Source: Naegleria lovaniensis (taxonomy: Eukaryota; Heterolobosea; Eutetramitea; Acrasida; Naegleriidae). From it: a stretch of 64,000 nt of DNA. Position 1 is the first letter of the stretch; the number at the start of each line of letters is the position of its first letter. Positions 53,225 through 64,000 of this stretch are shown here, piece by piece. The translations under genes and the position numbers were made by a program. The notes under the pieces were generated by a model. That model did not search any database. It had not been told where the DNA came from and saw only the letters and a program-made list of their open reading frames with translations. The stretch lies in NCBI RefSeq assembly GCF_003324165.1, contig NW_025407857.1, forward strand, positions 310,001 through 374,000. Reading direction: 5' to 3'.

Positions 53225-55933
53225 TTACCGCTTCACCAAATTAACAACACTCTTTGCTGGGGCAACCCCTTTTGGAGGAATGACAGACTTGCTTCCACTC
53301 AGGGCCTTTTTGGTTTGTTGTTTCGCCAAATAATTGACAGGGCTGTTGGTATAGGAGCGAGGAAGAGATGGTGTTTTGGAATGCATGGAAATTGGAGAGG
53401 AACCTGTGGGCGTTTCTGATTCAGGCTTCTTGTACAGCTCAAAGGGAGCCATTAGCAATTGCTCATGTGCAAAGAAAGAGCCACCCAAGACTCTCTTCAA
53501 CTCGTCAAAACCATTTGCTACGTTGAGCTCCCATTCCTCTCTGAACATATCCAACTCATTTTGCTTTTCACTAAACTCCACATAATTTGCAAGGACACGT
53601 TGCCGTTCATTGTCTTCAATATCTTTCAATCTCTTATTTCCAATGATAACCAATCTCTTCATTTCAAGTTCACTCAAAACAACCTTCAAATAGGGTGGTT
53701 TGGGTTTTTCAATAATTTCTCCGTTTTCGTCTCGAATGGACGAAGGATCAATGGAGGCTGCACCACCACTAAGAGCGCTCTTGGCTTGTAAAATGTACAT
53801 GAGTTGTTGAACTCTTCTTTCGTATTGTTGTAACTTATTCTTATAAATTTTCTGTGCTGTAATGTACTCTTTTCTTCGTTGTTTAAGGTCACTAGAAATG
53901 ATTTCTTTCTTAATTTCTAGAGGCATTCTCAAGAGTCGGAATCTGAATTTATCTTCACGTTCCATGTTATCAATAGGATCATCAAGAGTTGGAGTTACAG
54001 CAAGCTTGCTCTCTTCTCGAAGCAGCATGGGGCTTGAAAGCTGTGAAGAGGGTCTACGATTAAGAGGTATAACACCATTCGGAGGAAGCTTCTTCTTTTT
54101 AGGTGGTTCAACAACTTCGCCTTTCAATGGAATTCCACGAAGCATTTTGGCTTCGACGATAGAATACTGCAGTACTTGTATCATTATTTGCATTTGCTTA
54201 ATTTGGTGCCACTTTCGCAAAAAGCGTTGCACCTTGATCACTTTGCTCCAAAACAAATGAACTTGTCTGACGATTTGGAAAGACATGTTGGTCTCTCTGA
54301 GGAATGACTTGATAATCATTGTGGATTCCTTCTTTTTCTTTACACCAATCCAAAGACGGTAGAATATCCAGTGCCTTGAATTTGGTACAAATAAATGTAA
54401 CGTTCGTTCACGAAGAATACAAGGTATTGTAAGATAAATTTTCATAACAAAGTATCATATAGTTGTATGATAAATTTTCGAAATGATCAATCTCAACAAT
54501 CAGTACATACTTTTTAAAATCATCCCAGGCTTGCTTCCATTTTTGACTTCTTTTAGCCCAAATTACTGGCATCAAACTGGTGTAGGAAATCTTTTTAACC
54601 CTCTTGAATTTTTCTTCCTCTTTCCTTAAATATCGTCTTCTCAGGAGCTCTCTTGCAAAAATTAAAAATCTTGACAACAAACACACAAAGAACGACCATT
54701 TGGAGTACAATTCTGCGTCTTTGGCCTTATTTTCATTTTCTTGTCTGTTGTACTCAGCCAGTAACCTTCTCTTTTCATCCTTTAGGGCAAGATTTTCTTT
54801 TCTATCTTGGAATTCTTTCGTTAATTTTTCTTTCTTTTCTTGAGCTTGTGCAATCTTGTCGTTTCGTTTTTTAAACTACGAAATTGATTGGTACCACCAT
54901 TGTTTCAAAAGGAATCGACTCTTAATACTTACTGCCTCTTTTAATTGTTGCATTCTGGTTTCTTTGAAATTTTCTGGTACCTTCTTATTTCTGTTCACAT
55001 GAATCATTTGCATCTTTTTATCTTGTTCTGCTTCCTTTGTTTGTTTTTCGTATAGATAAATATCCTTCTCTAACCTTTCAAGCTCATCAGGATTATGATA
55101 CAAAATTTTAAGTCTCTCGTCAACTTGTTTCCTTACACTTGCATTTTTCTTTTGCTTTCTCTTAATTTGATCTTTCTTCTTCTTATTTTCTTTTTTTCGT
55201 CATAAGAGTTACATGTTTGAAAGAATTAGACACAATTTTAGAATTCCTCCGTTAATTCAACAACAATTAAGTGTTCTTACTTACCTAAATCCATTTCTTG
55301 CTTTTCCTCATCACACTTCATGGATAGAATCATGTTCTGAATGTCATCATAAATATCATTTTCTCTTAAATTTCTTCTGGGCTGAGTTCCAAGGTCCATG
55401 GCTTGTTTAAATTGTTGGTCGCTACCAAGATTTGTTTTTTGTAAATAATCCCAACAAGACTCTACGAGCTGATTATGAGAAAGAGTAAATGATGAAAGTT
55501 CGGGTGCAAACAACTCTTCTTCTAAACTGTCATAGTCAACTTCATACTCATTATTGTCCATACAGTTCATACTTCTTCGCATGGCGGTACCGGCTGAAAG
55601 TAAGCGACGTGTTCCTCGTTTTGCTGACGGTGGTTTTCCTCCACGTACATTGGGAAACCTCAGATCAACCATGCCATACTCGCCAGTATTAAATATGGCC
55701 TTCTCAGTTTTTGGGGTTTCAATCCTCAAATCTTTTTCATACGATAATGATATACTTTCGGGTGTTTTTGAACTTCTTAACGAGGGTAGACCCTTCAGAT
55801 CCTTCTTGTTCGGTATTGTAATGTCGAGTTGTGATGATGGTCTCGAATGCACATCTGGAAGTGAGGACAAATCAAGTCTTGACGAGCTTGTTGATGAGCT
55901 TCTCAAGTGTTGATGATCAGCTGCACTAGACAT
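53225..55933 (-). CDS. Coiled-coil protein with IQ-like helix, unknown function
   Basis: Four exons: 55933-55285, 55189-54933, 54875-54511, 54374-53225; 806 residues, all joins in frame. The frame is open to 55945 but only via a TTG, so the ATG at 55933 is used. The N-terminal 215 residues are Ser-rich with an acidic patch (EYEVDYDSLEEELFAPE). Exons 2-3 encode very basic coiled coil (KKKDQIKRKQKKNASVRKQ). The start of exon 4 has Trp/aromatic basic helices, including VIKVQRFLRKWHQIKQ, which resembles an IQ motif. A further coil and a Ser/Lys-rich tail follow. The acceptor of intron 1 is an unusual AAAAAAAG. It is divergent from the XRRA1-like gene; a flagellar or cytoskeletal role is possible but unsupported. 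Confidence 0.8.
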
Positions 55934-56163
55934 TCTGCTGTACAATAGTCTTGTTGTTGTTGTGTCCTGTCTCGAGAATCAAATATATGTATTCGGGAAT
56001 TATAATTCTTGTCTTGTTGATGATCCCGAGCCGGGGAGGGAGAAGGGTTGTTTCAAAGCTTTTTTTTTTGGCGCTATCACGTCTACAGAGCGAGATATCT
56101 ACCGTTGTGTTTTTAAAGCCTTCATTCAACGATCATGGACCTCTCTCAAAGCACCAACAAAAA

Positions 56164-58446
56164 ATGGATGTTAGAATCGTGGACGAGGAGAGAAGAATTA
56201 ATGTGTCGACCTCTTCGATTTTCATCAATCATGATCAAATTGGTAACATCATGATGACGAATAATAATAGTAATCATCAGCAACATCAACATTACCAGAA
56301 TAGTAATAATAATAATCAGCATATGATTGGAGGAATCGGTACAAGTAATTTAAATGGACTAAGTGCAAATAATGGTGGAATGAAGGCAGGAGTTGTTCTA
56401 CGGACCAGAGTGGAGCTTCCGCAATTTGATTTCCATGGACTGCCTCAAATCCCACCCTCGTCGAGTTATGCTAAGAGATTGAGTGATATCAAGCAATATG
56501 GGCCCAATACTTTTGTTTTGAATAAAACAGAAAAACCTCCGTCGGCAGGAACCCGAGGCGAAATGGTCTATCAATACACTACGGAAAGTATTGCAAAGAG
56601 ACAATTAATACAAGAGAGGGAACAAATAACGTTGCCAAATATTCGATCACGGGAATCAACAAAATCAGCTCAGTCCTTGGGAAAACCAGTTCAACGCCTT
56701 AATCGACAAATGGTGGTAGGTTTTAACGCAGTCGTAATGTATGGATAAGCAGGAGTCGCTCAATACTATCCTATTGTTCGTCTCTAATGTCTATCGAATA
56801 TTATTATTATTCATGCCTGAAATGAATGTTACGTATTGTGGTTTACAGATAAGATTAGCTCATGCGGAGACGGAAGAGGAAGTTTTGGAATGTCTTGCAT
56901 CAGATAAGGACCTGGAGGGAGTGCAGCAAGAAGACATGGAGGTATTCAGAAATTTATATTTTCTTGATGTGTCTGGAAATTATATTCCTTTTGAGCAGTT
57001 GGCTTCCTTGCCCTCTTTGAAGAATTTAAATATTGGCTGTAATGCCCTTTCAGGAATTTCTATACCCCAACATGTGGATAATGCATTTTCAAAATTAGAG
57101 GTAGGTGTTTCCATTGCTATGCATAATTTATAAGAGATGAATATGGAATTGTTTTCATGCTTCACTTTTGATTTGAATAGATTTTAAATCTTTCGTATAA
57201 TACTTTTTCAGATCCCTATTTGTTCAATGAGCTGGGAAAATTGAAACAGTTACGAAAACTTGACTTGAGCGGAAATAACTTACAAGGGCTCCCAAATGAT
57301 CTCTCACAATTTAGCCTCACTGAAATTATTCTGGAAGATAATGTGCTGGATTTTTCTGTATTCTACTCTTTGAGCTCAATGCCAAGGTAGGTATTGTTGT
57401 TTTGTTGTAGAGGCTCTACATACTGATATTCATCATTTCTCCACTAAAAATATGTGCATATGAATCATTGAACGCTTTCACATCCATGTAGTCTGGTTGA
57501 AATCTCTCTCAACAAGAATAATATTGAAAAAATTCCAAAAATTAGAAAAGAAATATTTCCAAACCTCCTTCGCCTTCGATTGGAAGAAAACCAAATTACT
57601 ACACACGAAGATTTGTATGTTAACGAGTTTTCCTGTCTAGAAACTTTGTATATTAGTTCAAACCCTATTTCTAACAGAAGCAAGGACCTAGAGAGAGCTA
57701 GATATACCTGCAATAAGCGAAATATCCGGATAATAATTTCAGGATTAATTATGCCTTCAGAAAAACTGCCTGTCACCAAATTCTACAAGTTAAACTCCAT
57801 GATCAATGTAAATAGTATTAACAAGAAAAGTCAACCACCTGCGACCAGAGAGAAGGAAATGGATACCACAAAGGAAGAAGATACTGAAAGTTCGTTCTTC
57901 ATCACAGCTGTCCCAAGGCTAGATCTGAAGGCTGTTGCTGAAAAGGAGCCTACCTCAGAAAAAATTCTAACTCCAACAAGTCCTTTCCGATCTCCTACCA
58001 CAAAACTCTTTACAACTCAGTCTGCTTCTGAAATCAAGAAAATTACGGAATCCTATGACAGAATGAATGATATTGGTAAGAAAGTCAAGGTCACCTACGA
58101 TGTCAAAGATCTAAGAAAGAGTTCCCGAATGCCAGCTGATAGGTATGAATACAATAAGGATTGGTTCGATTTGGATGTGGCCCTTAATAATGTGGATGAA
58201 TCGCTAGATGAAGAAATTAAGAAAAACGCCTCAATGATTTCCCAAGAAAAGCAAAAGCTAGCCCTCTATAATGACAGTGTTGACCTCTACAAAACCAATC
58301 TAACGGACAAAAAGAATACATATCGTGCTCTCAAATTTGCAATTGAAAATCCCATTAAATTGCCATTCGCCGCTACTAGAGAGAGTACGAGTGATGCCAC
58401 CAAGACTTCACTCGATGTGAGTGCTTTGAAGAGTTTGTATAGCTAA
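56164..58446 (+). CDS. XRRA1-like leucine-rich-repeat protein
   Basis: Four exons: 56164-56715, 56849-57100, 57181-57386, 57492-58446; 654 residues, every join in frame. The N-terminal 180 residues include an Asn/His-rich insertion. LRRs span about 185-410: FRNLYFLDVSGNYIPFEQLA, LRKLDLSGNNLQGLPNDLSQ, LVEISLNKNNIEKIP and LETLYISSNPIS. The order DLEGVQQEDMEVFRNLYFLD, the capping helix with NIRIIISGLIMPSE, and a later FFITAVPRLDLK all resemble human XRRA1 (X-ray radiation resistance associated 1). The C-terminal 100 residues are helical and charged. XRRA1 function is poorly known; no catalytic motif is present. Any general LRR protein is the alternative. Confidence 0.78.
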
Positions 58447-58595
58447 TATGGAGTATATTCATGAATGGGAGATATAACCACAAATATTTGGTCCTTTTGA
58501 GAATGAGGCATGATGGTTTCGCTTGGAATCTTTTTTGCAATGAAATGGCTATAGCAGGCACAATAAAAAGGCGCAAGGTCACCCTCTGGATCAGA

Positions 58596-59147
58596 TTATC
58601 TTGATTCATCTTCTTTGGTAATTGCTGGCATTTGTGAAAAGTCTTGCCCTGTCGTGTCAAGATTTCTTCGTTTCTCTTCATTAAAAATATTTGAAGGAAT
58701 TCCTTCGATAGACTTTCTCAATTTTTCAATCTCTTCTTCGGAAGAAATCAAATTTTTGACCTTCTCGGCCTCTATTCCTTCAAATATTGAAAAATTAATT
58801 GGTTTTAAATATTGCTTCAAGACTTGATTAAATATTGGAGCGACAGGATCTGTCAAAATTGATGTTAAAAAAGAAATCATTCTTCCTTTTTGTTCCTTCT
58901 TATAATCAATATATAATTTTCTCTTTTTTTCAATATTTTCCATTGCTTTTTTTCGTACATATTCGGCAAGAAGAGGATCATCACTCTTGGTGAATGGGAA
59001 TTTTTCATCATCATCACTTTGCAAACTTTTTGTGGATGATACTTCATCCTGATCTAAAGCATTGCTGTTCTCGGATTCAGTCGTGATTGACGATGAATTT
59101 AAAGATTGGTGATCATCTTCATTGGACTGGACGTCCTCTGGACTCAT
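58596..59147 (-). CDS. Small acidic helical protein, unknown
   Basis: Single-exon, 183 residues, start after six A residues. The first 50 residues are acidic and Ser-rich. The middle holds a charged helix (VRKKAMENIEKKRKLYIDYK) followed by a hydrophobic-amphipathic block ISFLTSILTDPVAPIFNQVL and a second helix ending EEKRRNLDTTG. No family is recognised. It is convergent with the XRRA1-like gene (149 bases between stops) and divergent from the oxygenase gene (116 bases between starts). Confidence 0.75.
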   Translation of the reverse strand: MSPEDVQSNEDDHQSLNSSSITTESENSNALDQDEVSSTKSLQSDDDEKFPFTKSDDPLLAEYVRKKAMENIEKKRKLYIDYKKEQKGRMISFLTSILTDPVAPIFNQVLKQYLKPINFSIFEGIEAEKVKNLISSEEEIEKLRKSIEGIPSNIFNEEKRRNLDTTGQDFSQMPAITKEDESR

Positions 59148-59263
59148 TTTTTACTTGCGTCTGTTATTAAAAGACCTCAATGAGAAGGCTGAGAAGAGAG
59201 TATGAAGAATTCTGAGAGTGGGACAAGAGTGAGAACAAGTTTGCTTTGAGCCTGCAAGTTCAA

Positions 59264-61078
59264 ATGAATTTCCAATCCCAACCAGAAAAAATGCAACAAA
59301 CACTACCTGCTTTATCACCATCCTCTCTTTTAGATAGTGAAATTACAGAATTGATGCGGAAATCCTTTTTCACCATCATCAGAGGAGAACGAGTTCCGAA
59401 TACTGATTTTTTACAATTATACAACTCCATTCATGTACTGCTTCACAATGTGGATATTAGCAAGAAAGATCACTCAGCTATTCATCGGGATTTATTTGGG
59501 TTGGTGCGTGAGCAAGTTTTTAAATCAATTACAGAGAGTGATGTAATGAAACAAGTGATCATGACATTCAATGATAATTTCGATGTTAATACAGATACCA
59601 AGTCTAAAAGCATAATTGATCTTTGGAGCAAATCAATCAAAACAGTTGATCACTTTATTCAGAGATTATTCAAAGGAAGGCAATATTTTCAAAATTGTTG
59701 CCCTTTGAGCTTGGTTTTAGCCAGTCATGTTTTTGAAGAAATGTGTTGTGAAGTTGCTCTGGACATGTCTGAAGAAGGAAACTCACAACACTGCTCCAGA
59801 ACTTGTTCCAATAATCATGAGCACTCTTTCAACTTGACTCATCTAGAACAATTGAAGTCAACACTTCAAGAATACTATCAGGAACAATCAAAAAAGAGTG
59901 AAGAGCTATTCAAGTCGTTCAAAACTCTGACACAACAACCAATCCCAAGACACAAATTTACCAGATCAAAAAATTTGATTCATGACGTACAGGGTGATAT
60001 GGGTATCAAATTTGCCGAAATTGATGGAAGCAAGTTAACCCGAACAGACATTCCTCTCTCAAAGGAGTGCAATCTTGTTGAAGAATCCATTGCTTTTTAT
60101 ATTGATGATGTGTTGACAAGTGAGGAATGCGAGCAAATTATTGAAAAATCTGAAACACAATATGGATACAGAACATTGGAGCATGAATTCTTGAAATACG
60201 AAAGAGACAATGACCGTGCTCTCATTTCCTTCCCATATTTTGCTGACCTGCTGTGGAAGAGGATTAAGCCAGTTCTTGAAAAAGATCCACATGTGTGGAG
60301 CGAGTTGAGACCTTTCGGTTGGCACAATGAAGGAAAATGGCAACCCTCATTCATTAACACATGCATGAGATGCTGTCGATACACAGGCCCATGCGTTGGC
60401 TTTATTCCTCACAGGGATGGCAACTTTGTTGCGAGCATGGACCAAAGATCCAAATTCACTATTATTGTAAGTACTGCATGCAGATGTTGTTATTCATGTC
60501 ACGATTACGGATATTAACAACAACAATGACATGAATTTCTGTAATAATTTTAACCTGTCATGTATGAACGTGTGTAATTATCGACCCGCATGATACAGAT
60601 CTACCTCAATGATGACTTTCCAGATGGAACCACTGATTTTCTGCGAGCTCACCAACCTGCCACCATGGGTGAGCTTGTTCGAGAGGAATTAGAACGAGGT
60701 TACACCTCCGAATTCAGTCTCAAACCCAAGAAAGGTCGAGTACTCTTATTCGATCATGTTCTTCTTCATCAAGGAGCTCCTATCCCAAGCGGCTTTCTCA
60801 AATACATCATTCGAACAGACCTTGTGTTCACTCGTGTCGAAAATCCAACTCCAGATCTTTCATACCTTCAAGATGAATATTATTGGAAAATGCTGTACTA
60901 TTACAAAATTGCAGCCAATTATGAGTGTCATGGATTTGTTGATGTATCCTCTGAATTATACGAAAGAGCACTTTCCTTGCGAATGCACTATCCAAGAAAA
61001 GGGACACACATTCCAAGTGTAAAGAATTTGCCATCTCTTTCATCGAAAGGCTCCTCTGGTACGAATGATCATCACTGA
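59264..61078 (+). CDS. 2-oxoglutarate/Fe(II) oxygenase, prolyl-4-hydroxylase-like
   Basis: Two exons, 59264-60466 and 60599-61078, phase 0; 560 residues. An in-frame ATG at 59291 follows an A tract and may be the true start (551 residues). The first 260 residues are helical and unassigned. The P4H-like fold starts at VEESIAFYIDDVLTSEECEQ. The iron triad is visible: His and Asp in PHRDG (exon 1) and His in HVLLHQGAP (exon 2), with Arg in YIIRTDLVFTR for 2-oxoglutarate. Exon 2 begins IYLNDDFPDGTTDFL. There is no signal peptide, so it is probably cytosolic or nuclear and may hydroxylate protein or act in demethylation; the substrate cannot be told. Confidence 0.88.
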
Positions 61079-61413
61079 TGTAGAGTAGACATTTTACATT
61101 CGAGGTGCAGCAAGGATGAACATTACCTGGCATCCAAGTCATGTTGAATGCAGTGATACAAAGTAATGAGTGGACGCATTGGATGCATGGAAAAGATTCG
61201 TTGTCAATGAAGACCGCCCTTCAACACAAATTTCCTTTTTCAAACCCAATAACCAACATGTAGTGAAGCGCAATAAACAGCACTGTGTTTGGATGAGTCC
61301 TCAACGATCACTTTCGTTTGAACGTTTGGAATGCGAGGAGTCCACAACGTCATCATGCCAAATGTCATCGCAAATCTCCAACAAAAATTTGCGCTCTTTA
61401 AACTCCAATAAAA
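61079..61413. other. Intergenic region, nothing recognised
   Basis: A 335-base gap between two plus-strand genes. One open frame (from a GTG at 61170) crosses it and runs into the next gene in another frame, but has no ATG and no coding character. It probably holds the 3' end of the oxygenase gene and the 5' leader of the next. Confidence 0.5.
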
Positions 61414-64000
61414 ATGATTGCGGAGAGAACAACACCTTCTTCGCCATCTCCACCATCATCATCACCATTAAATCATCCTGGTTTTAGAGTCAATCCAAAA
61501 GAAACAAAATCTTTGACATCTGACTTGAGCCGAACGAGTAATAATAATTTTGAAACAACATTTCAAACACTAGACCATCAACAAGATTTTCTCGATTCTT
61601 TCCGCGATGATGATGATGAACTCAATTCTTCATTAGACATTGACTCCTCTCTTCTTCTTTCCAACATTTACATCAACACTTCCAAACCTATGAATCATCA
61701 TAACAAACCAATTTCCAATAACAAGAAGAACAATAACTTTCAAAATTCAGCCAATTTCGAACACAACCACTCCTTCACTCTCGATGATGGTAACAATCAC
61801 CATCCGATCACTTGCAAACTTACTCCCAATAATTCATCAACTTCTTCAATGACAAGTACAACGACCATGTCAACAACAACAACAACAGCAGAAACTCCTG
61901 TCACGGCTACCACAACCATGACTCATGATTCTTCCTCGTCTCAATTATTGATCATGAACGCTTCGAATATATTTGAAGAAAACGCATCCGATGCCTTGTT
62001 GTCTGTAGTTACAACAAAAACGAGTAATTCTTCATTATTTTCTTCAGCAACGGATTCATCATGTTCATTAACTACAAGTGGTCACGTGCCACTAGTTTTG
62101 AATATGGAGGAGGAGGAACCTTTTGAAGATGTTTTTGATGTTGTAGAACATGATGAATTGGATGTCATTGGAGGAGAAGCAATTCTCGAAGTGGATGATG
62201 AATTACAGAAATCAAGTAAGAAAACACATCAAAGTACATCAACGAATCAGTATGTGGATCGAAATCATTGTCGCTGTGACGAGAATGTTATGAACGATGA
62301 TGATGATTTGAAACGAAAAAATATCATGATAACGAATCATGGAATAACAACGATGGAAGATGTCAAACCACACAATACAATGGACAATGACGATGATGAT
62401 TTTGGATTGAAACCTTTGAATTTATCAAATTCTAAATGGAAATCACAAAATTTACACACCACTACAAATATCTCATCCCAAAAAGCCAATGTCACGAATC
62501 CAACCCAACAACATGTGGTCATTGAAGAAGAAATTGAAGAAGATTGTGACGAATTTGAGGACTATGATGAACATGAGGAAGAAGAACATGATCTATTAGT
62601 GAATACCTCCTCCACCAACACCAACACCACTACTACTGCAACCACATTGAAACAACAAGATCTTTCATTACTTCCGTTCCGATCCCAGAAAAATTCAAAA
62701 ACCTTCTCAGCTGCTCCATCTTCTTCTAATGTATCAACACCCCAGTACTCTCATCCAAGTGCCTCATCGGCAACAACTCCTTTCAAAGCAACACCAAAAT
62801 CTGCCTTTCATTTAAGAAATACTAGTGTGACGAGTGACATGACTGTCTATTCAAGCATGTATGATGATTCTTTGGATCCATCTCTGATACAGAAATATTA
62901 TGATGATTTTGATGATGATGATTATTTTGATTTGGAACCTCAAAAGTTAACAATTACTTCGAGTAAGCACAATTTTAATTTGAATGAGTTTGAAGAACCT
63001 TCTTTTGAAGATGGTCTCGAAGATATTCAGGATGACTTGTCACCGTTTATCATTCAAGTGAACACCAATATTAAACGACAAGTGAACAAAATTGGAGGTG
63101 AAGAGACTCGTCCTGAAGTGATTGGAAGTTCGCACTCGGGACGAAATCCAGTCTACACGATGGATCATGACGACGATGAGAAAATACCGAGTACTATTTT
63201 TGGTCGAATCAAAATTCCAAGAAAGAGTGGAGAAGCTAAAGCTCAACAAGCACTTTACAAAATGTTGGCCTCCAAAGAAGGAAGAACTCGAGCAGTTTCT
63301 GATGTCACAAGTTTCATACCAAAAATTGCTGCATCGATATCGAACTCGACAAGATCTGCCATCACACCTCCTACGAATTCAAATCTAGAAGATACTCTGT
63401 ATCTATTTTCTGTAAATAATGATCCACAATTGAACAATAGTGAACATTTTCGAATTCGAAAGGAGAGCGTCAAGCTTGTAGAAAACTTGGGATTGGATGG
63501 ACAAATTTCTGAATCACATTTCAGACAGTCTGACTTGACACTCGAAAAGCAACGAATCAATTTTTTGCATTTATATTCACCCATGCATCGAGAGAAGATT
63601 CGAACAGAAGTATCACTCGTTCTTCAATCACTGTTTAGAGGTTATGTTGCTCGAAAAAAGCTCATCAAAGGTCTTGTTTATATGGAATATATTTGTACAG
63701 CTGCGTTGGGTCATGCTTGGAGAATGAAATTGAAAAAGTTGAAAATGGAACGAGACTTGTTAAAACCTCAACGAACAGTGGTGGATGATGTGAAATCAAC
63801 TATAGAATACTCTCCTGTCAAAGGAGATGAAAAGGTGAATTTACAATCACAGAGAGTAGTCACACCAACAATGACCAAAAGCATTTCTTCTCCCAACAGT
63901 AGCAAATCTTCGAGTGTTCCATTGCAAGCAGCAGTGTCTCCAATAAGTGTCAAGTCAGCCGACTCTCAAGTGGTTCCAATGATGGTTGACAGCTCTTCCA
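61414..64000 (+). CDS. Acidic low-complexity protein with IQ motif (3' partial)
   Basis: An ATG after an A run opens a frame that stays open for 862 codons and leaves the window without a stop. Residues 1-450 are low complexity: Ser/Thr-, Asn- and Asp/Glu-rich tracts, with acidic runs such as EEEIEEDCDEFEDYDEHEEE and FDDDDYFD. From about 590 the sequence is more ordered (STIFGRIKIPRKSGEAKAQQ). An IQ motif appears near residue 740 (VLQSLFRGYVARKKLIKG), likely binding calmodulin, followed by basic helices. The remainder visible is Ser-rich. No family is recognised; an IQ-containing cytoskeletal or flagellar protein is plausible. Confidence 0.85.
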   Translation, partial: MIAERTTPSSPSPPSSSPLNHPGFRVNPKETKSLTSDLSRTSNNNFETTFQTLDHQQDFLDSFRDDDDELNSSLDIDSSLLLSNIYINTSKPMNHHNKPISNNKKNNNFQNSANFEHNHSFTLDDGNNHHPITCKLTPNNSSTSSMTSTTTMSTTTTTAETPVTATTTMTHDSSSSQLLIMNASNIFEENASDALLSVVTTKTSNSSLFSSATDSSCSLTTSGHVPLVLNMEEEEPFEDVFDVVEHDELDVIGGEAILEVDDELQKSSKKTHQSTSTNQYVDRNHCRCDENVMNDDDDLKRKNIMITNHGITTMEDVKPHNTMDNDDDDFGLKPLNLSNSKWKSQNLHTTTNISSQKANVTNPTQQHVVIEEEIEEDCDEFEDYDEHEEEEHDLLVNTSSTNTNTTTTATTLKQQDLSLLPFRSQKNSKTFSAAPSSSNVSTPQYSHPSASSATTPFKATPKSAFHLRNTSVTSDMTVYSSMYDDSLDPSLIQKYYDDFDDDDYFDLEPQKLTITSSKHNFNLNEFEEPSFEDGLEDIQDDLSPFIIQVNTNIKRQVNKIGGEETRPEVIGSSHSGRNPVYTMDHDDDEKIPSTIFGRIKIPRKSGEAKAQQALYKMLASKEGRTRAVSDVTSFIPKIAASISNSTRSAITPPTNSNLEDTLYLFSVNNDPQLNNSEHFRIRKESVKLVENLGLDGQISESHFRQSDLTLEKQRINFLHLYSPMHREKIRTEVSLVLQSLFRGYVARKKLIKGLVYMEYICTAALGHAWRMKLKKLKMERDLLKPQRTVVDDVKSTIEYSPVKGDEKVNLQSQRVVTPTMTKSISSPNSSKSSSVPLQAAVSPISVKSADSQVVPMMVDSSS

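Noticed and set aside
61170-61487. 105-residue plus-strand frame
   Set aside because: It opens with GTG, overlaps the start of the larger IQ gene in another frame, and has no recognisable motif.
1-64000. Mobile elements, viral insertions, rRNA genes
   Set aside because: No transposase, reverse transcriptase, capsid, terminal repeat or rRNA-like sequence was seen on either strand.

Overview
The window is nuclear DNA of a small-genome, gene-dense unicellular eukaryote. Genes lie tens to a few hundred bases apart on both strands and many are split by short GT..AG introns of roughly 45-300 nt. The DNA is AT-rich, and most start codons directly follow an A tract. The mix of flagellar-axoneme genes with amoeba-like housekeeping genes, the polyQ/polyN/polyT tracts and the intron style fit a heterolobosean amoeboflagellate such as Naegleria. 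That assignment is inferred from style, not from a database match. I see no rRNA or tRNA gene, transposon, virus-like gene or CRISPR array.

Layout. 1-6 kb: end of an RBM19/MRD1-like rRNA-processing protein, a DPY30-IQ protein carrying a dynein-stalk-like domain, the nexin-dynein regulator DRC1, and a five-exon PepD-type dipeptidase. 6-15 kb: homocysteine methyltransferase, then a minus-strand run of LSm2, METTL16, a small Tim chaperone and a nine-exon P4 flippase. 15-31 kb: a 1000-residue coiled coil, a SCY1-like pseudokinase, two TPR proteins, a TMEM144-type carrier, a rhodanese plus dual-specificity phosphatase, and a BBS6/MKKS-like chaperonin. 31-46 kb: AP-4 epsilon, an unknown membrane protein, queuosine salvage protein, U2AF35, a CAAX-ended coiled coil, CFAP97D, ALG9, BUD13 and an F-box/LRR protein. 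46-64 kb: a three-exon RWP-RK transcription factor with a long upstream region, a MAN1/Heh-like MSC-domain protein, a coiled-coil protein, an XRRA1-like LRR protein, an unknown small protein, a 2OG-Fe(II) oxygenase, and an acidic IQ protein cut by the window end.

Themes. Cilium/flagellum genes are frequent: the DPY30 protein, DRC1, the BBS6-like gene and CFAP97D, with the coiled-coil and IQ proteins as possible additions. RNA processing is also strong: LSm2 next to METTL16 (both U6 snRNA factors), U2AF35, BUD13 and RBM19. Membrane traffic is covered by AP-4 epsilon, SCYL and the P4 flippase. Exon joins were derived by hand from reading frame, splice consensus and family alignment; all multi-exon models below keep a continuous frame. 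The most novel-looking item is the DPY30-IQ protein with an apparent dynein microtubule-binding module but no motor.
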